In this document: positions 8,414 through 18,644 of the stretch, piece by piece
How positions within the stretch are numbered: the first letter of the stretch is position 1
How the letters are laid out: each line of letters starts with the position of its first letter
Source of the DNA: Streptomyces monashensis
GTDB taxonomy: Bacteria; Actinomycetota; Actinomycetes; Streptomycetales; Streptomycetaceae
Assembly (NCBI RefSeq): GCF_001866665.1
Contig: NZ_MLYO01000025.1
Span: forward strand, 1 to 64,000
DNA: 64,000 bases
Reading direction: 5' to 3'
Made by a program: the position numbers and the translations under genes
The notes under the pieces: generated by a model
Told to the model about the DNA's origin: nothing
What the model saw: only the letters and a program-made list of their open reading frames with translations
The model's database searches: none

Positions 8414-10590
8414 GAGGGGGCGTGGCGACGCTGCGGTGCGGGCTGGTCCTGCAGCACGACGGTGAGCAGTTGACCGTGGTGGAGATATCCGGGAGCCGCA
8501 TTCTTCTCCAGAACCGGTCCGGCGGATTACGGCAAGTGGATCTGGGTTGGCTGCTGTCGCACCCGACCACCCGGATGCCAGAGGCCGCTGCCGAGCCTCT
8601 GCCGGGGCTGGGTGCACAGTTCTCGGCGCTGGGCAAGGAAGAGCAGGACGCGCTGCGGGAGCGCTACGAGCATTTGCTGGAGGTGGAGACCGGATACCGT
8701 TACGGCTCAGCGGAGTTGGCGCTCGACGGTGAACCGCGCCCGCAGTATGCGCCCGACGTGCCGAAGATGGACCGCTACGAGGCTAAGGCGACCGAACTCG
8801 GTGTGAGTGTCATGACGGTGCGGCGCTGGCTGATGAAGATCAAAGGCCCCGAAGGAGTGGCCGGACTACTGCCCGCCGATCGTGGCCGCAGCCCGCTGGG
8901 GGAGACCGATCCGCGCTGGATCGACATGTGCCGCAAGGTGCTCGACGAGTTCGTTGAGGAGAGCACTCCGCCGCGGCACCTGGTCATCGCGACCATCGAG
9001 GAGCGCCTGGCTGCCGAGTTCGGGCGGGGCGCGGTGAAGCTGCCGAAGAAGACGACGGCGTACGCCCTACTCAAGGAGCTGGGCCGGGGACGCAATGCGT
9101 TCTCGGGGAGCGCGAAGGGGCGGCGCTCGATCGCGAACCGCCCGCCGGGGGTCTACGGCAGGCTGCGGGCGACACGTCCGGGTGAGTATGTCCTCGTCGA
9201 TACGACGCGGCTGGACGTATACGCGATGGAACCGGTCACGTGCCGGTGGGTGCAGTGCGAGCTGACCGTCGCGATGGACCTCTACACGCGCTGCATCACC
9301 GGGCTCAGACTGACGCCGGTGTCGACGAAGGCTGCTGATGTCGCAGCCGTCCTCTATGAGACGGTGCGTCCGCGAACGGATGGAGAGCGGGCGGTGCTAC
9401 CGCATCACGGGGTGCCCAGCACGGTGGTGGTGGACGCAGCGCGACTGGTGGACGTGGAGGGTGAGTGGTTGTTGCCGTCGGTGGCGGCGGAGACGCTGGT
9501 GTTCGACCACGGCAAGATCTACCTCTCGCAGCATGTGCAGGCTGTGTGCGACCGCTTGGGCATGTCACTGCAGCCGGCCCGGCCGTACACGCCGACGGAC
9601 AAAGCGCCGCTGGAGCGCTGGTTTCGGACCCTACGCGAAGGGGTTCTCGCGGCGCTGCCCGGCTACAAGGGCGCAGATGTGCACAGCCGCGGCAAGGACG
9701 TGGAGGAGAAGGCGTTCTTCTTCCTGCCGGAACTGGAAGCGATCATCCGCGAGTGGATCGACCTGGTCTACCACCGGCGCGTCCACACCGGCCTGTGCGT
9801 TCCGGAGGCGCCGGGCCTTGAGATGAGCCCGCTCGACATGTACGAGCACGGCATCCAACGGGCCGGGCATCTGCGGATCCTGGGGCGGCCCGACCTCGCC
9901 TACGACTTCCTCGAGGTGAAATGGACCACGATCCAGCACTACGGGGTGGAGATCGGCACCCTGCGCTACAACGGCCCCGCGCTGAAGGGGCGGCGTCACA
10001 CGACGAGCCCGTACGGCGGGATCCACGCCGGGCAGTGGCCGATCGCCGTGGATCCCGGGGACATCACCCGCATCTACTTTCAGGACCCCGAGAGCAGGCA
10101 GTGGCATGACCTGCGGTGGGAGCACGCGGACGCGCTCGATGGTCCACTCAGCCGGGAGGCGTTCCAGCACGCGCGCCGACTGGCAGCCAGGACTCAGCGG
10201 TTTCCCGACGCCAAGCGCACGCTGATCGAGCTGCTTCAGCGATGGGGCGCGGGCCTGACCGGAAGCCAGGAAGAGCGACGTATGGCGCTGCGGCTGTCGG
10301 ATGAGCGGCTATCCATCATGGGCCCCGACACGGTGGGGCCAGGCGCGGGCGAGGACGATCACGAGGTGACGGTGGCGCAGTTGCCGTCGGTGCGACAGCT
10401 CACGGCTCTCGCCCCCACCAAGCCCGCGGGCATCGACCATGACTTGGCCGAGACGCCTGTGGTGGATGGGTCTGAGGTGGGGGAGGGCGGGGACGACGAC
10501 GAGGACGAGGACCTCGATGCTCTCCTGCCCGAGCACGCGGACACGGTAAGCGACGATGAGTACTACGCGGACGCGTGGGAGGTGTCATGA
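8410..10590 (+). CDS. tnsB: TnsB-like DDE transposase
   Basis: This 726-aa protein belongs to the Mu/Tn7 TnsB transposase group, which joins transposon 3' ends to target DNA. The acidic triad reads Asp264 (VDTTRLD), Asp366 (VFDHGK) and Glu402 (APLERWF), with the 35-residue spacing expected between the last two. An N-terminal helix-turn-helix region precedes the catalytic core, and an acidic tail (about residues 680-726) is a plausible TnsC contact. AGGAGG lies five bases before GTG 8410, which overlaps the tnsA stop. The stop overlaps the tnsC ATG (ATGA). No disruption is visible, so the protein may be active. Confidence 0.93.
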   Translation: MRGGVATLRCGLVLQHDGEQLTVVEISGSRILLQNRSGGLRQVDLGWLLSHPTTRMPEAAAEPLPGLGAQFSALGKEEQDALRERYEHLLEVETGYRYGSAELALDGEPRPQYAPDVPKMDRYEAKATELGVSVMTVRRWLMKIKGPEGVAGLLPADRGRSPLGETDPRWIDMCRKVLDEFVEESTPPRHLVIATIEERLAAEFGRGAVKLPKKTTAYALLKELGRGRNAFSGSAKGRRSIANRPPGVYGRLRATRPGEYVLVDTTRLDVYAMEPVTCRWVQCELTVAMDLYTRCITGLRLTPVSTKAADVAAVLYETVRPRTDGERAVLPHHGVPSTVVVDAARLVDVEGEWLLPSVAAETLVFDHGKIYLSQHVQAVCDRLGMSLQPARPYTPTDKAPLERWFRTLREGVLAALPGYKGADVHSRGKDVEEKAFFFLPELEAIIREWIDLVYHRRVHTGLCVPEAPGLEMSPLDMYEHGIQRAGHLRILGRPDLAYDFLEVKWTTIQHYGVEIGTLRYNGPALKGRRHTTSPYGGIHAGQWPIAVDPGDITRIYFQDPESRQWHDLRWEHADALDGPLSREAFQHARRLAARTQRFPDAKRTLIELLQRWGAGLTGSQEERRMALRLSDERLSIMGPDTVGPGAGEDDHEVTVAQLPSVRQLTALAPTKPAGIDHDLAETPVVDGSEVGEGGDDDEDEDLDALLPEHADTVSDDEYYADAWEVS

Positions 10591-11708
10591 CCGCCGCCTT
10601 CGAAGAGGGAGAACGCAACTATTCACCCGTTCAATTGACGGGCTTCGTGGAGATGTGCGAGCGGCCCGCCCGCGAGCGTCCACGGCAGCTCAGCAGGGTG
10701 GAGATCAAGGATCTGACGCGCCGCGATCTCCTCGTCTACAAGGAACAGCGCGCTGTGTGGCATGCCAACCTCGGGCCGATCAAAACCGCACAGCTGCGGG
10801 AACTGCACGACGGGCTCGCGGAGATCGTGGACTCGAACCGGCAGGACGGCGACAGAGTAAAGCCGTCCGCGGTGCTCGATGCGTTTCCTGGGCTGGGGAA
10901 GACGACCGCGGTCCTGGACTACGTGAAGCAGTACCACCGTGATCAAATTCTGCTGCACGGCGCCACCACCCCCAGCGGGCACCGCCGCGTCCCGGTCGTG
11001 AACATCACCCTGACCGGGAACGTCACGATCCGCGGCTTGAACGAGGCGATCTGCCGGTTCTACGAACTGCCCGAGTCCGGTAACGCCGACCAGCTCGCCG
11101 CCCGAGCCTCACGCGCGGCCCGCGCCATGTGCACGACCGTCATCGTCGTCGACGACATCCACTTCCTCGACCTGCGCCGCACCAACCACCGAGCGGTGGC
11201 CAACCACTTCAAACATCTGTCCACCGTCTTCCCCGTCACGTTTATCTACGTCGGCGTTGGTGTGGAAGCGCGCGGGGTCCTCACCGACGGCCTGGACGAC
11301 GAGGACATCGATCTTGCGCAAGCGGCCCGCCGCATGACGACGTTGACGCTGCCGCCCTTCACCGTTGACACCGAGGTAGGGCGGGCGCAGTGGCGCACAC
11401 TGATGCTCACCATCGAACGCCTTCTCGTCCTCGGCGACGCTTACCGCGGCATGCTGGCCGAGGACCTCTCCGATTACCTGTATGCGCGCTCCACCGGCCA
11501 TTTCGCCTCACTCATGACGCTCATCGCCCGCGGCTGCCGCCGCGCCGTCGACAGTGGCGAGGAACGCCTGACCGTGGAACTGATGGACACCGTCAAGAAC
11601 GATGTGGCGGCCGAGCGAGGACGCCTGGAACTCCAAGCGGCCCTCGAAGCGGGCACCCTCACCACCAAGCCCCGCCGCACAAAGAAGAGGCCAGGACGGC
11701 GGCCATGA
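10587..11708 (+). CDS. tnsC: TnsC-like AAA+ ATPase
   Basis: This 373-aa AAA+ protein has Walker A GLGKTT (Lys105) and Walker B VIVVDDIHF (Asp189-Asp190). Such ATPases of the TnsC/TniB group polymerise on DNA and link target choice by TniQ or TnsD proteins to the TnsAB transposase. It overlaps tnsB and tniQ by four bases each (ATGA), so the four transposition genes form one coupled operon. Confidence 0.9.
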   Translation: MTAAFEEGERNYSPVQLTGFVEMCERPARERPRQLSRVEIKDLTRRDLLVYKEQRAVWHANLGPIKTAQLRELHDGLAEIVDSNRQDGDRVKPSAVLDAFPGLGKTTAVLDYVKQYHRDQILLHGATTPSGHRRVPVVNITLTGNVTIRGLNEAICRFYELPESGNADQLAARASRAARAMCTTVIVVDDIHFLDLRRTNHRAVANHFKHLSTVFPVTFIYVGVGVEARGVLTDGLDDEDIDLAQAARRMTTLTLPPFTVDTEVGRAQWRTLMLTIERLLVLGDAYRGMLAEDLSDYLYARSTGHFASLMTLIARGCRRAVDSGEERLTVELMDTVKNDVAAERGRLELQAALEAGTLTTKPRRTKKRPGRRP

Positions 11709-14700
11709 CCCTCAACACCGCGGCCATGGCGCCCACGTTCTCGACCGAGCGGCTCCCCTATGTAGTGGATCCGCTCCCGGGCGAGGCCCTCGACAGCTGG
11801 ATCGAAGCCTACGCCCGTGAGCTCATCGTCACCTCCCGAGAGTTCTTGACCTTCATCGGCCTGCCCGGCCCCCACCTCGAGCGCATGCTGGTCAAGCTCC
11901 TACCCGAGGAGGCGGCTGTCCTTGCGCGGCGTACCGGAGTGTCGCCCGAGACGTTGTGTGCGATGACGCTGGAACCTTTCGATCAGATCACCGTGACTCT
12001 CCGGCACACCACGCGCGGGCTCGGCTCCCCACCGCGCTGGCGGCGGCACAAGGGCAGCCGGTACTGCCCCACCTGCCTGGCAGAGAGCGGCGGCCGCTGG
12101 CAGCTGGCCTGGCGCGACCCCTGGACGTTCGCCTGCACCCCGCACGCTCAACTCCTGGTGGAGACCTGCGAAGGGTGCGGACAACGCCCGCACCCCGCCG
12201 GCCGTCACCCCGCGGGCGTGACGAACCCGGCACGCTGCACCATGGCCCGCGCCCTCGGCCGCGGCAGCAAAGGCGCACGCCTCCCCTGCCACGCCGACCT
12301 CACCACCGCCGTGGCCCAACAGGTCCCTGCCGACGGTCAGATCATCCAAGCCCAGCACTTCGTCGACGCCATCATTCGCCATCACACTGACGTGCCGCGT
12401 GAAACCGAGGGAACTCAAGTGGGCCTGGAGGAACTCTTCTTCCTGGCCTGGCGCGGCCTGGCAGCACTCCACGACAACACCGCCCCCGTCCCCTCGCTGG
12501 TGCGGCAGCTCCTGGGGGAGGCAGGCAAACGCGCTCCCGCCCTGCTCACCGGGCTGAGCAACGAGTCCGCCACCGATGTGGCGATCGGCACCGCCCTCGC
12601 CATGAGCATCCTGCAGCGCGACCACCCCCACAGCGACGAGGTAATGCACTGGATCGCTAACTCCCACCTGCGCAAAGACGGCTCTATGGAGGTGCTGCTG
12701 AAGTTCAACTCCTGGCGCTCTGTTTGCTCACCGCCCATCCTGACCCGTGCTCTGGCAGTCATCGACACCCGCCTGCGGCCCATCGACCGACTACGCTTCG
12801 CCACCGCCTCCCCCAATCCCCAGCCCCCTTCCACACCTGCCGAACTGATCGAACGCAGGGCCGCGAACGTTCCGGCCACACTGTGGCCGTCCTGGAGCAT
12901 GCGCCTCATGCCTCACCAGATCGGCGGTCCCCGCGGAATGAAAACCGCTGAATACCGGGCCGGGCTCACCGCGCTTCTGCTGGTCGTCCGCTCCACCAGC
13001 CGCACCTACCGCGACGCCCTCGCACTCCTCGGCCAACCCGTGAGTCCAAACTTCGTCAAGAGCATGGTCACCCGCCTCGACCGCCCCCACATGAGCCCCA
13101 TGCTCGCCGCATTGACGCAACTGGCCGACGCCCTCGACCGTCACGGATCACCCATCGACTACGCGCGACGCAGGAGATTGGCCGACACATCGGAACTGAG
13201 CCTCGACCGCGCCGCATTCAGACAGCTCACCGCCCAGCACGGCTGGCGAACCCCCGGCACGCAGCGCCTCAACGTTCTGGACAGCTACCTCAAGGCCATT
13301 GTAACTGGCACCCTCACCGACACCCACCCCCGCGTCAGCGATCTGCGTTTTCGCGCCGACCCCGCCGTACGTGCTTTCCTGCTCGCCCAAGCCGCAGCCC
13401 ATCTGAACCAACTCGGCATCGATGAACCCGTCACGTGGGAACCCCCGTCCGAGTGGGTGACCGGTGTCAACTGGCCCGGCACCGAGCCAACTGACATCGC
13501 CCCAGACGTATTCCGCCGCACCACCGCACGCCATCACAAACTCAACGACGTTGCCGAATCCCTAGGGATCGGCATTGAGCATGCCCGTCTCTATGCCGAA
13601 CTCGCCGGCGCCATCCCCACCGTCCAAAAGAAGCCCCGGCGACCCAGAGGCCCGCGAACCAACGCCCCCGACGAAGCCACCCTCCGCGACCTCTACCTCC
13701 GGCAGGGCCTTCCTCTGCGAGGAGTCAGCAAGATCACCGGAGCCAGCGTGGAGGTGCTGAAGCAGGCACTCACAAGAGCCGGACTGGCATTACGGAGGCG
13801 AGGGGAACGTCCCAACCACAACCACCACATCGATCCCGATTGGCTCCTTGAACAGTACGCCGTGAAACACCGCAGCTTCGCTGACATCGCGGAGGAAATC
13901 GGCGCGGCGGCGATCACCGTCCGGAATATCGCCAGACGTGCAGGCATCGCCTCCAAAGGCCGGGCATCAGTCCCGCGAGACTTCGCTGCGACCACCGAAG
14001 GGCTGGATCTCTCCGCTGATGTCTACCGGGCATTTTGCGGAACCAACGCCGTGGCGCGCGTCAAGCACGTCAGCGTGCTCCTCGACCACGACTCGATGGC
14101 CTCCGCCGCACACGCGGCTGGCCTGAACGAGTCCGCACTGAAGCAGCAAGTGACGGTCGTGGAAAAGACAACCAGCATCCGCCTTGTGGACACACTCACT
14201 CCGCTCACACTCACCACCCCAGGAGCTCAACTTCTGCGCCAGGTGCGGCCCGTACTCAATCGCTATGCATCCCTGCATGCCGACGGCGTCGCCAACTCGG
14301 CAGCCCGGAGAAGACCTCCGCGCACACCAGCCCCCGAACCAGCCGTCCTTGAGGACCTCTACGTTCACCAGGACCTGTCCCTCGCGCGGGTATGCAAGGC
14401 CACCGGCGCAAGCATGCACGTCGTGAAGGAAGCGCTCCTAGACGCCGGTATCGAGATCCGCAAACAGGGCCACAGGCCCAACTATTCCTGCGACCTCGAC
14501 CGAGACTGGCTCTACGAACAATACGTCGTGCGACACCGCACCTTCGTCGACATCGCCGGCGAAGTCGGCGTGGTGTCCACTACCGTCCTCAACATCGCCC
14601 GACGCAAAGGAATCCCGCTCAGAACGTACGCAGGCGTCCCCCGCGACTTCGCCACCACCACCAAGGGACTCGCCATCCAACCCGCGGTGTACCGGGCATT

Positions 14701-14983
14701 CGCCGGGTGGAACTCGGTCTCACGCGTCAGGGTCGTCAGCTCGCTGCTCGACCACCACACGATCGACAGCGCCGCCCAAGCCGCAAATGCAAGAGTGCCC
14801 GAGCTGCTGCGCATGATCACTGTCACAGAGAAGAACGCGGGAGTTCGCCTACTGTTGTCAGAGCGCCCGCTACGGCTCACGGCCGAGGGCCGAGCACTTC
14901 TGCATCAGGTCATGCCCGTACTTGATCGCTATGACACCGCGTCTCCGCAAGATTTCACGCCAGGTATCCACGATGCACCGTGA
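11705..14983 (+). CDS. tniQ: TniQ/TnsD-like target-selection protein with duplicated LysR-like C-terminal modules
   Basis: This 1,092-aa protein opens with a TniQ domain (LPYVVDPLPGEALDSW near the N-terminus) and its zinc motif, with cysteines starting at Cys121 and Cys124 and ending in CEGCG. The middle third is poorly recognisable. Residues about 655-862 and 877-1085 are a tandem repeat. Each copy has two helix-turn-helix segments (LRGVSKITGASVEVLKQAL and RSFADIAEEIGAAAITVRN in copy 1) and then a LysR-type winged helix ending LTLTTPGAQLL or LRLTAEGRALL. TniQ/TnsD proteins recognise the attachment site, so these extra modules probably read a long DNA target; that role is inferred. ATG 11705 overlaps the tnsC stop. 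Confidence 0.87.
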   Translation: MTLNTAAMAPTFSTERLPYVVDPLPGEALDSWIEAYARELIVTSREFLTFIGLPGPHLERMLVKLLPEEAAVLARRTGVSPETLCAMTLEPFDQITVTLRHTTRGLGSPPRWRRHKGSRYCPTCLAESGGRWQLAWRDPWTFACTPHAQLLVETCEGCGQRPHPAGRHPAGVTNPARCTMARALGRGSKGARLPCHADLTTAVAQQVPADGQIIQAQHFVDAIIRHHTDVPRETEGTQVGLEELFFLAWRGLAALHDNTAPVPSLVRQLLGEAGKRAPALLTGLSNESATDVAIGTALAMSILQRDHPHSDEVMHWIANSHLRKDGSMEVLLKFNSWRSVCSPPILTRALAVIDTRLRPIDRLRFATASPNPQPPSTPAELIERRAANVPATLWPSWSMRLMPHQIGGPRGMKTAEYRAGLTALLLVVRSTSRTYRDALALLGQPVSPNFVKSMVTRLDRPHMSPMLAALTQLADALDRHGSPIDYARRRRLADTSELSLDRAAFRQLTAQHGWRTPGTQRLNVLDSYLKAIVTGTLTDTHPRVSDLRFRADPAVRAFLLAQAAAHLNQLGIDEPVTWEPPSEWVTGVNWPGTEPTDIAPDVFRRTTARHHKLNDVAESLGIGIEHARLYAELAGAIPTVQKKPRRPRGPRTNAPDEATLRDLYLRQGLPLRGVSKITGASVEVLKQALTRAGLALRRRGERPNHNHHIDPDWLLEQYAVKHRSFADIAEEIGAAAITVRNIARRAGIASKGRASVPRDFAATTEGLDLSADVYRAFCGTNAVARVKHVSVLLDHDSMASAAHAAGLNESALKQQVTVVEKTTSIRLVDTLTPLTLTTPGAQLLRQVRPVLNRYASLHADGVANSAARRRPPRTPAPEPAVLEDLYVHQDLSLARVCKATGASMHVVKEALLDAGIEIRKQGHRPNYSCDLDRDWLYEQYVVRHRTFVDIAGEVGVVSTTVLNIARRKGIPLRTYAGVPRDFATTTKGLAIQPAVYRAFAGWNSVSRVRVVSSLLDHHTIDSAAQAANARVPELLRMITVTEKNAGVRLLLSERPLRLTAEGRALLHQVMPVLDRYDTASPQDFTPGIHDAP

Positions 14984-15259
14984 ATCCCGCCGATCAGTTT
15001 CCGCAGGCTGCCGACAACCGACTACAGGGCCAAACGCAGACCCGATGTCTGTGTCTCACGGGTCAGAGTTCGTTGATGTCGTGCGGGGTGCGAGCTTCCA
15101 CCTGTGCAAGCTGAGGTCTGGGCCAGGGCATGCCCATCTGATCTGGCTTGCACTATGCGGTGCGACTATGGCGTCCGATACAGCCATGCCCTCACACGGC
15201 ACAGGAGCTTACGAACGCGTCGAAAGGCGCCTGAGCGTTGGAGAGTTCGGGATGCCACC
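14984..15259. other. Spacer after tniQ
   Basis: No gene, repeat or transposon-end motif was recognised between tniQ and the hydrolase remnant. Confidence 0.4.
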
Positions 15260-15620
15260 GAAGACCCCTACCGCCGAGGTGAGGACATCTCCTACGCCAT
15301 CGACGTGCTCACCACGACCCCCGGCATCGACCCGCACCGCATCGGCGTCCTCGGCATCTACGCCGGTGGGGGCTACGCCGTGCACACCGCCCGCATGGAC
15401 CACCGCATCAAAGCGGTCGGCACGGTCGTCCCCATCAACATCGGCGCCTCGTTCCGCAGCTTCCAGCCCGACGGTCCGGCCGCAGCACTCGACGCCCTCG
15501 CGGACGCACGTACCGAAGAGGCCCGCTCCGGCGAGACGACCCACGTGAACTGGCTGCCCGACACCCTTGAGGACGCCACGACAGTACTCTCCGAGATACG
15601 GGGCCTTGTCATTGCGCACG
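15260..15620 (+). pseudogene. Fragment of a dienelactone-hydrolase/YcjY-type alpha/beta hydrolase
   Basis: About 115 residues resemble the core of small alpha/beta hydrolases (EDISYAIDVLTTTPGIDP, then a nucleophile-elbow-like LGIYAGGGYA and DHRIKAVGTVVPINIG). Relatives usually carry LGICAGGGYA, so a Tyr replaces the expected residue. N- and C-terminal portions are missing and the frame continues into unrelated sequence that overlaps the 3' end of the helicase gene. It is probably dead. Confidence 0.6.
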
Positions 15621-15642
15621 ACGTTCATCTGCGCGAGGACTT

Positions 15643-17100
15643 TCAGGCGCCCGGGTGGCTCTGGATCCACGAGAGGCCTCCGAGATCGAGTCGACGACGC
15701 GCGCGCGTCACGGCGACGTAGGCAAGTTGGGCGTCCTTCTCGCTCACGGATGGCGGGGGCGGCCGACCACAGTCGTCGTTCTGATCCGTTTCCGCAGGTT
15801 GAGGAAAGTCATCGGCGATCCTCACCTGCAACCACTCTCGACCCTTCGCCTTGTGGGCGGTGGAGACCGTGACGTCGGCCGTAGTCTCGTCGGTCAGGGC
15901 GTCGACCGCGGCAATGATGGCCTGCGGGCCGTGGGCATCCACGACTTCCACGAAAGGCTGAAGGTCACGGCCAGCGAGATCGTAGGTCGCGTAGTCCTGC
16001 AACTCGCCCCAGGAGGAGAAGAGTGCCAGTTCCGGGTGGGATGTGCAGCGGCCTTCCTTGAGGTCCTGCGCGGCAAGAGCCAGTGCCGTCAGTGTCTGTC
16101 CACCACGGGTCAGAGCGACTCGTTGGCCGGCGGCGAGCAGACGCATCACCTCGGTCACGGCGCCGATGTTGGTCCGGCACAGCACGGCATCGGGGCTGGT
16201 GACCACGCCGACCTCAGTCGAGATCTCTTCGGTGCCCGTCAGCCGGATGGAGGCGTTCGCGAACGACAGCCATCGGTTTGCCTCCTCCGCCAGCGCCGGG
16301 CCGAAACGGAAGGAACGGGTCAAGGTGAGATGGTTGGCGTCGAAGCCGGTCATCACGTCGCGGGCGCCGCGCCAGCCGTAGATGGCCTGAGCCGAGTCCC
16401 CGACCATGACCAACTGAGCGTGAGCACGTTGTGCGGTGAAGACCTGCTCCAGAACCGGGTTGGTGTCCTGCGCCTCGTCGAGGAAGAGGAAGTCGGCCTC
16501 GATCTTGGGGTCGGTCAGCGCCCACATCTTCAGGTAGTGGTCGTGTTCGAAGCGGACTACGCCGCGCTCGGGATTCTGCAGGTCGTGCCAGGCCCGCGCA
16601 GCGAACGGCAGAACAGCATCGGAGAGTTGCGTATGGTCTTCCGGTGCTTCAAGGCGGCGCAGAACCGGCACGTGGTGAGGCGCCAGCGCCCGGTCTGCCG
16701 AGTGGCAGAACCGGGTCACGGTACGCAGTACAGCCTGAGACAGCGTCCGGTGGCTGATCTCGTGATCACCGATACGGACGGAGGAGTTGACGCCGAGCGA
16801 CTTTCCGATCCTCCATGCGGGCTGTCGCGGGCTGTTGAGGCGGAGGACGAAGCGGTGCCCGAGGGCAGCGAAGGCCGTGGCGTGGGCCGTCTTGCACTGC
16901 ACAGAGTTCGGAAAACGGCTACTGGCATCGCGTGCGATGTCCTTGTTGAAGGCAAGGTAGCGGCCTCGGCGCTTTGTGCTCGTGGCGAGCATGCCGAGTG
17001 TGCTGGTCTTGCCTGTGCCGGCACCTGCCTGCAGCACCAGGTGATCGCCGCTACGGAAGGCGTCGACGGCATGGGCCTGTTCGTCGGTGGGGGTGTGCAA
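15643..17100 (-). CDS. UvrD/Rep-like superfamily 1 DNA helicase
   Basis: This 485-aa helicase shows the SF1A motifs in order: motif I GAGTGKTS (Lys31), motif II DEAQDTN, motif III QAIYGWRG, motif V VSTAHKAKGREW and motif VI AYVAVTRARRRL. It lacks the long insertion domains of UvrD and is closer to compact stand-alone helicases of plasmids and phages. The start is TTG 17100, with GGAG six bases upstream. It is the last gene of a coupled minus-strand set with a hypothetical protein and a DUF6083 protein, 21 bp downstream of the former. Its substrate and partner are unknown. Confidence 0.85.
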   Translation of the reverse strand: MHTPTDEQAHAVDAFRSGDHLVLQAGAGTGKTSTLGMLATSTKRRGRYLAFNKDIARDASSRFPNSVQCKTAHATAFAALGHRFVLRLNSPRQPAWRIGKSLGVNSSVRIGDHEISHRTLSQAVLRTVTRFCHSADRALAPHHVPVLRRLEAPEDHTQLSDAVLPFAARAWHDLQNPERGVVRFEHDHYLKMWALTDPKIEADFLFLDEAQDTNPVLEQVFTAQRAHAQLVMVGDSAQAIYGWRGARDVMTGFDANHLTLTRSFRFGPALAEEANRWLSFANASIRLTGTEEISTEVGVVTSPDAVLCRTNIGAVTEVMRLLAAGQRVALTRGGQTLTALALAAQDLKEGRCTSHPELALFSSWGELQDYATYDLAGRDLQPFVEVVDAHGPQAIIAAVDALTDETTADVTVSTAHKAKGREWLQVRIADDFPQPAETDQNDDCGRPPPPSVSEKDAQLAYVAVTRARRRLDLGGLSWIQSHPGA

Positions 17101-17121
17101 CGGGAACTCCGCGGAGGTGGG

Positions 17122-17607
17122 CTATGGGGTGCGAAAGCTAGGAGGACGACTGCGGAGCAAGGCGCGCGCTGCACAGGCCAGTACGCCCTCAAGGCCGTGA
17201 TGGGCAGGAAGGCCCTCTATCTGTGCTGCGAGTTGGCGAGCTCGATGGTTTCTGTCCTGTTCCAAGGCCGCCACAATGGTGCGGCCGAGGAGGTCTGCGG
17301 GCTTGCGACCGCAGTTTGCCGCGGTTCGACGAACCGTTGAGCACACATCCCAGGAGAGGGCGACATAGAGCAGGACCTGGCCGCTTGGGTCGAGGTAGTG
17401 GGTCGTCAGCGTGTCAATGGGTAGCAGGCGGTCGCGGTTATGAGGAAGCGACCGGACGGCCCGCCCGGGCGACTTGGCGCACCGAACCGTCGTGAGCCGT
17501 GTGGGTTCGGCGTTCGCCGCCAGGGGAAAGGCGCGGCAGGCTCGGCGAAGCTCTGCGAGAATGACGGATCTCGTCAGGAGGATCTCCACTGCGTACTGGT
17601 GCTTCAT
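17122..17607 (-). CDS. Hypothetical protein in helicase operon
   Basis: This 161-aa protein was not recognised. It has no clear signal peptide or membrane segment and is rich in Arg, Leu and Ala. I accept it as real because its ATG (17607) overlaps the stop of the upstream DUF6083 gene in an ATGA and because it ends 21 bp before the helicase start, a classic coupled arrangement. Confidence 0.55.
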   Translation of the reverse strand: MKHQYAVEILLTRSVILAELRRACRAFPLAANAEPTRLTTVRCAKSPGRAVRSLPHNRDRLLPIDTLTTHYLDPSGQVLLYVALSWDVCSTVRRTAANCGRKPADLLGRTIVAALEQDRNHRARQLAAQIEGLPAHHGLEGVLACAARALLRSRPPSFRTP

Positions 17608-18485
17608 CGCCAGGCCGCCTCCGACTCACCGTTTCCGCGGCGCGGTTGACGCACGTGAGTCGGGAGACGTGGGTGCACGTAGGGGTGATGGACCGCCGGG
17701 TCGAACGGCTCCCAATCGGTCAGTGCGAGATCCGCCGACGTCGGGACGGCGGCATGGTGAGGGCATCGCTGTGTACGCCAGCGCAGCTGTTCCGCGTACA
17801 GCAGCGAGGAAAGGTCGTAGAGAGCCATTACCTCAGTGGGAAGGGCCAGCTGACCTTTGGCGGCCGTTGCGGGGGCCAGGATCCAGATGCCTTGAAGGCT
17901 GTCCGGGGCGAGCATTTTCGTGGAGCATCGGGTGCGATGCCGCGTCTGCGCGACGCACTGGATCTCGTCCAGGGGGCGGGCGGCGAGGTAGCGGACATAC
18001 AGGATCTGGACGACGGGCCTGGCGGGTCGGCATGTGCCGTTGGACCGCGAGCGGCGGTCGACGTCCGTGGGCGGGACGAAAACACCGGCGTCAGTCAGGC
18101 GGCGCGTGTTCACAGCCAGCGACCGGCGTAGCCAGGTCAGAGCGGGGGTGATGTCACACGGGGCGTCGCGAGCGGGGCAGACGACGGCGTGGGTCAGCCG
18201 ACACCAGGTGCTGCCGTCCCCGGCGGGATGGGCGAGGCCTGAGCTGACGTGCCAGCGGTATGCGGCGGGCATCTCGGCTGCGGGCAGTTCTTGCGGGTGC
18301 AGTGGCACGGGCCGGTCACGGCCCCGGTGGTACCACTCGACCGGGTTTCCGCACTCACGGCAACGAGCACGCTGTGCGCAGCGCAGAAGGCGGGTTGGGC
18401 TGTCGGGGTGGACGCGCAGGGACCGTCGCTGTTGGGAGGATGCGGGGCTGCCGTCCCAGTGCCGGGATGCGGATGAGGGGTGCAT
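17604..18485 (-). CDS. DUF6083-like protein
   Basis: This protein of about 293 aa contains CRECGNPVEWYHRG followed by HPQELPA, YRWHVSSGLAHPAGDGS and a downstream Cys (VVCPARDAPC), which matches my recollection of the streptomycete DUF6083 family; function is unknown. The Cys pairs suggest a zinc-binding fold. ATG 18485 is chosen as the first good start before the conserved part, but the frame is open to 18566 and no strong ribosome-binding site was seen. Downstream it couples to a hypothetical gene and a helicase; upstream on the same strand is an XRE regulator. Confidence 0.65.
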   Translation of the reverse strand: MHPSSASRHWDGSPASSQQRRSLRVHPDSPTRLLRCAQRARCRECGNPVEWYHRGRDRPVPLHPQELPAAEMPAAYRWHVSSGLAHPAGDGSTWCRLTHAVVCPARDAPCDITPALTWLRRSLAVNTRRLTDAGVFVPPTDVDRRSRSNGTCRPARPVVQILYVRYLAARPLDEIQCVAQTRHRTRCSTKMLAPDSLQGIWILAPATAAKGQLALPTEVMALYDLSSLLYAEQLRWRTQRCPHHAAVPTSADLALTDWEPFDPAVHHPYVHPRLPTHVRQPRRGNGESEAAWR

Positions 18486-18644
18486 GCGCGAGAAGGTGCC
18501 AGCCAACACGCTGTCGAAGCACTGCCCTGGCTGGTGACGTCCGTCGAACGGCCGAATCCATGGCAACGCCTATTCGGATCATCGCTCAGACATTCGTGTC
18601 CGCCTACCCAATCGGGTGATTGCCCGGCCGGCCGGGCCGACCAG

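Noticed and set aside
15655..17340. Plus-strand open frame opposite the helicase
   Set aside because: No domain resembles known proteins, and the minus strand carries a full set of helicase motifs.
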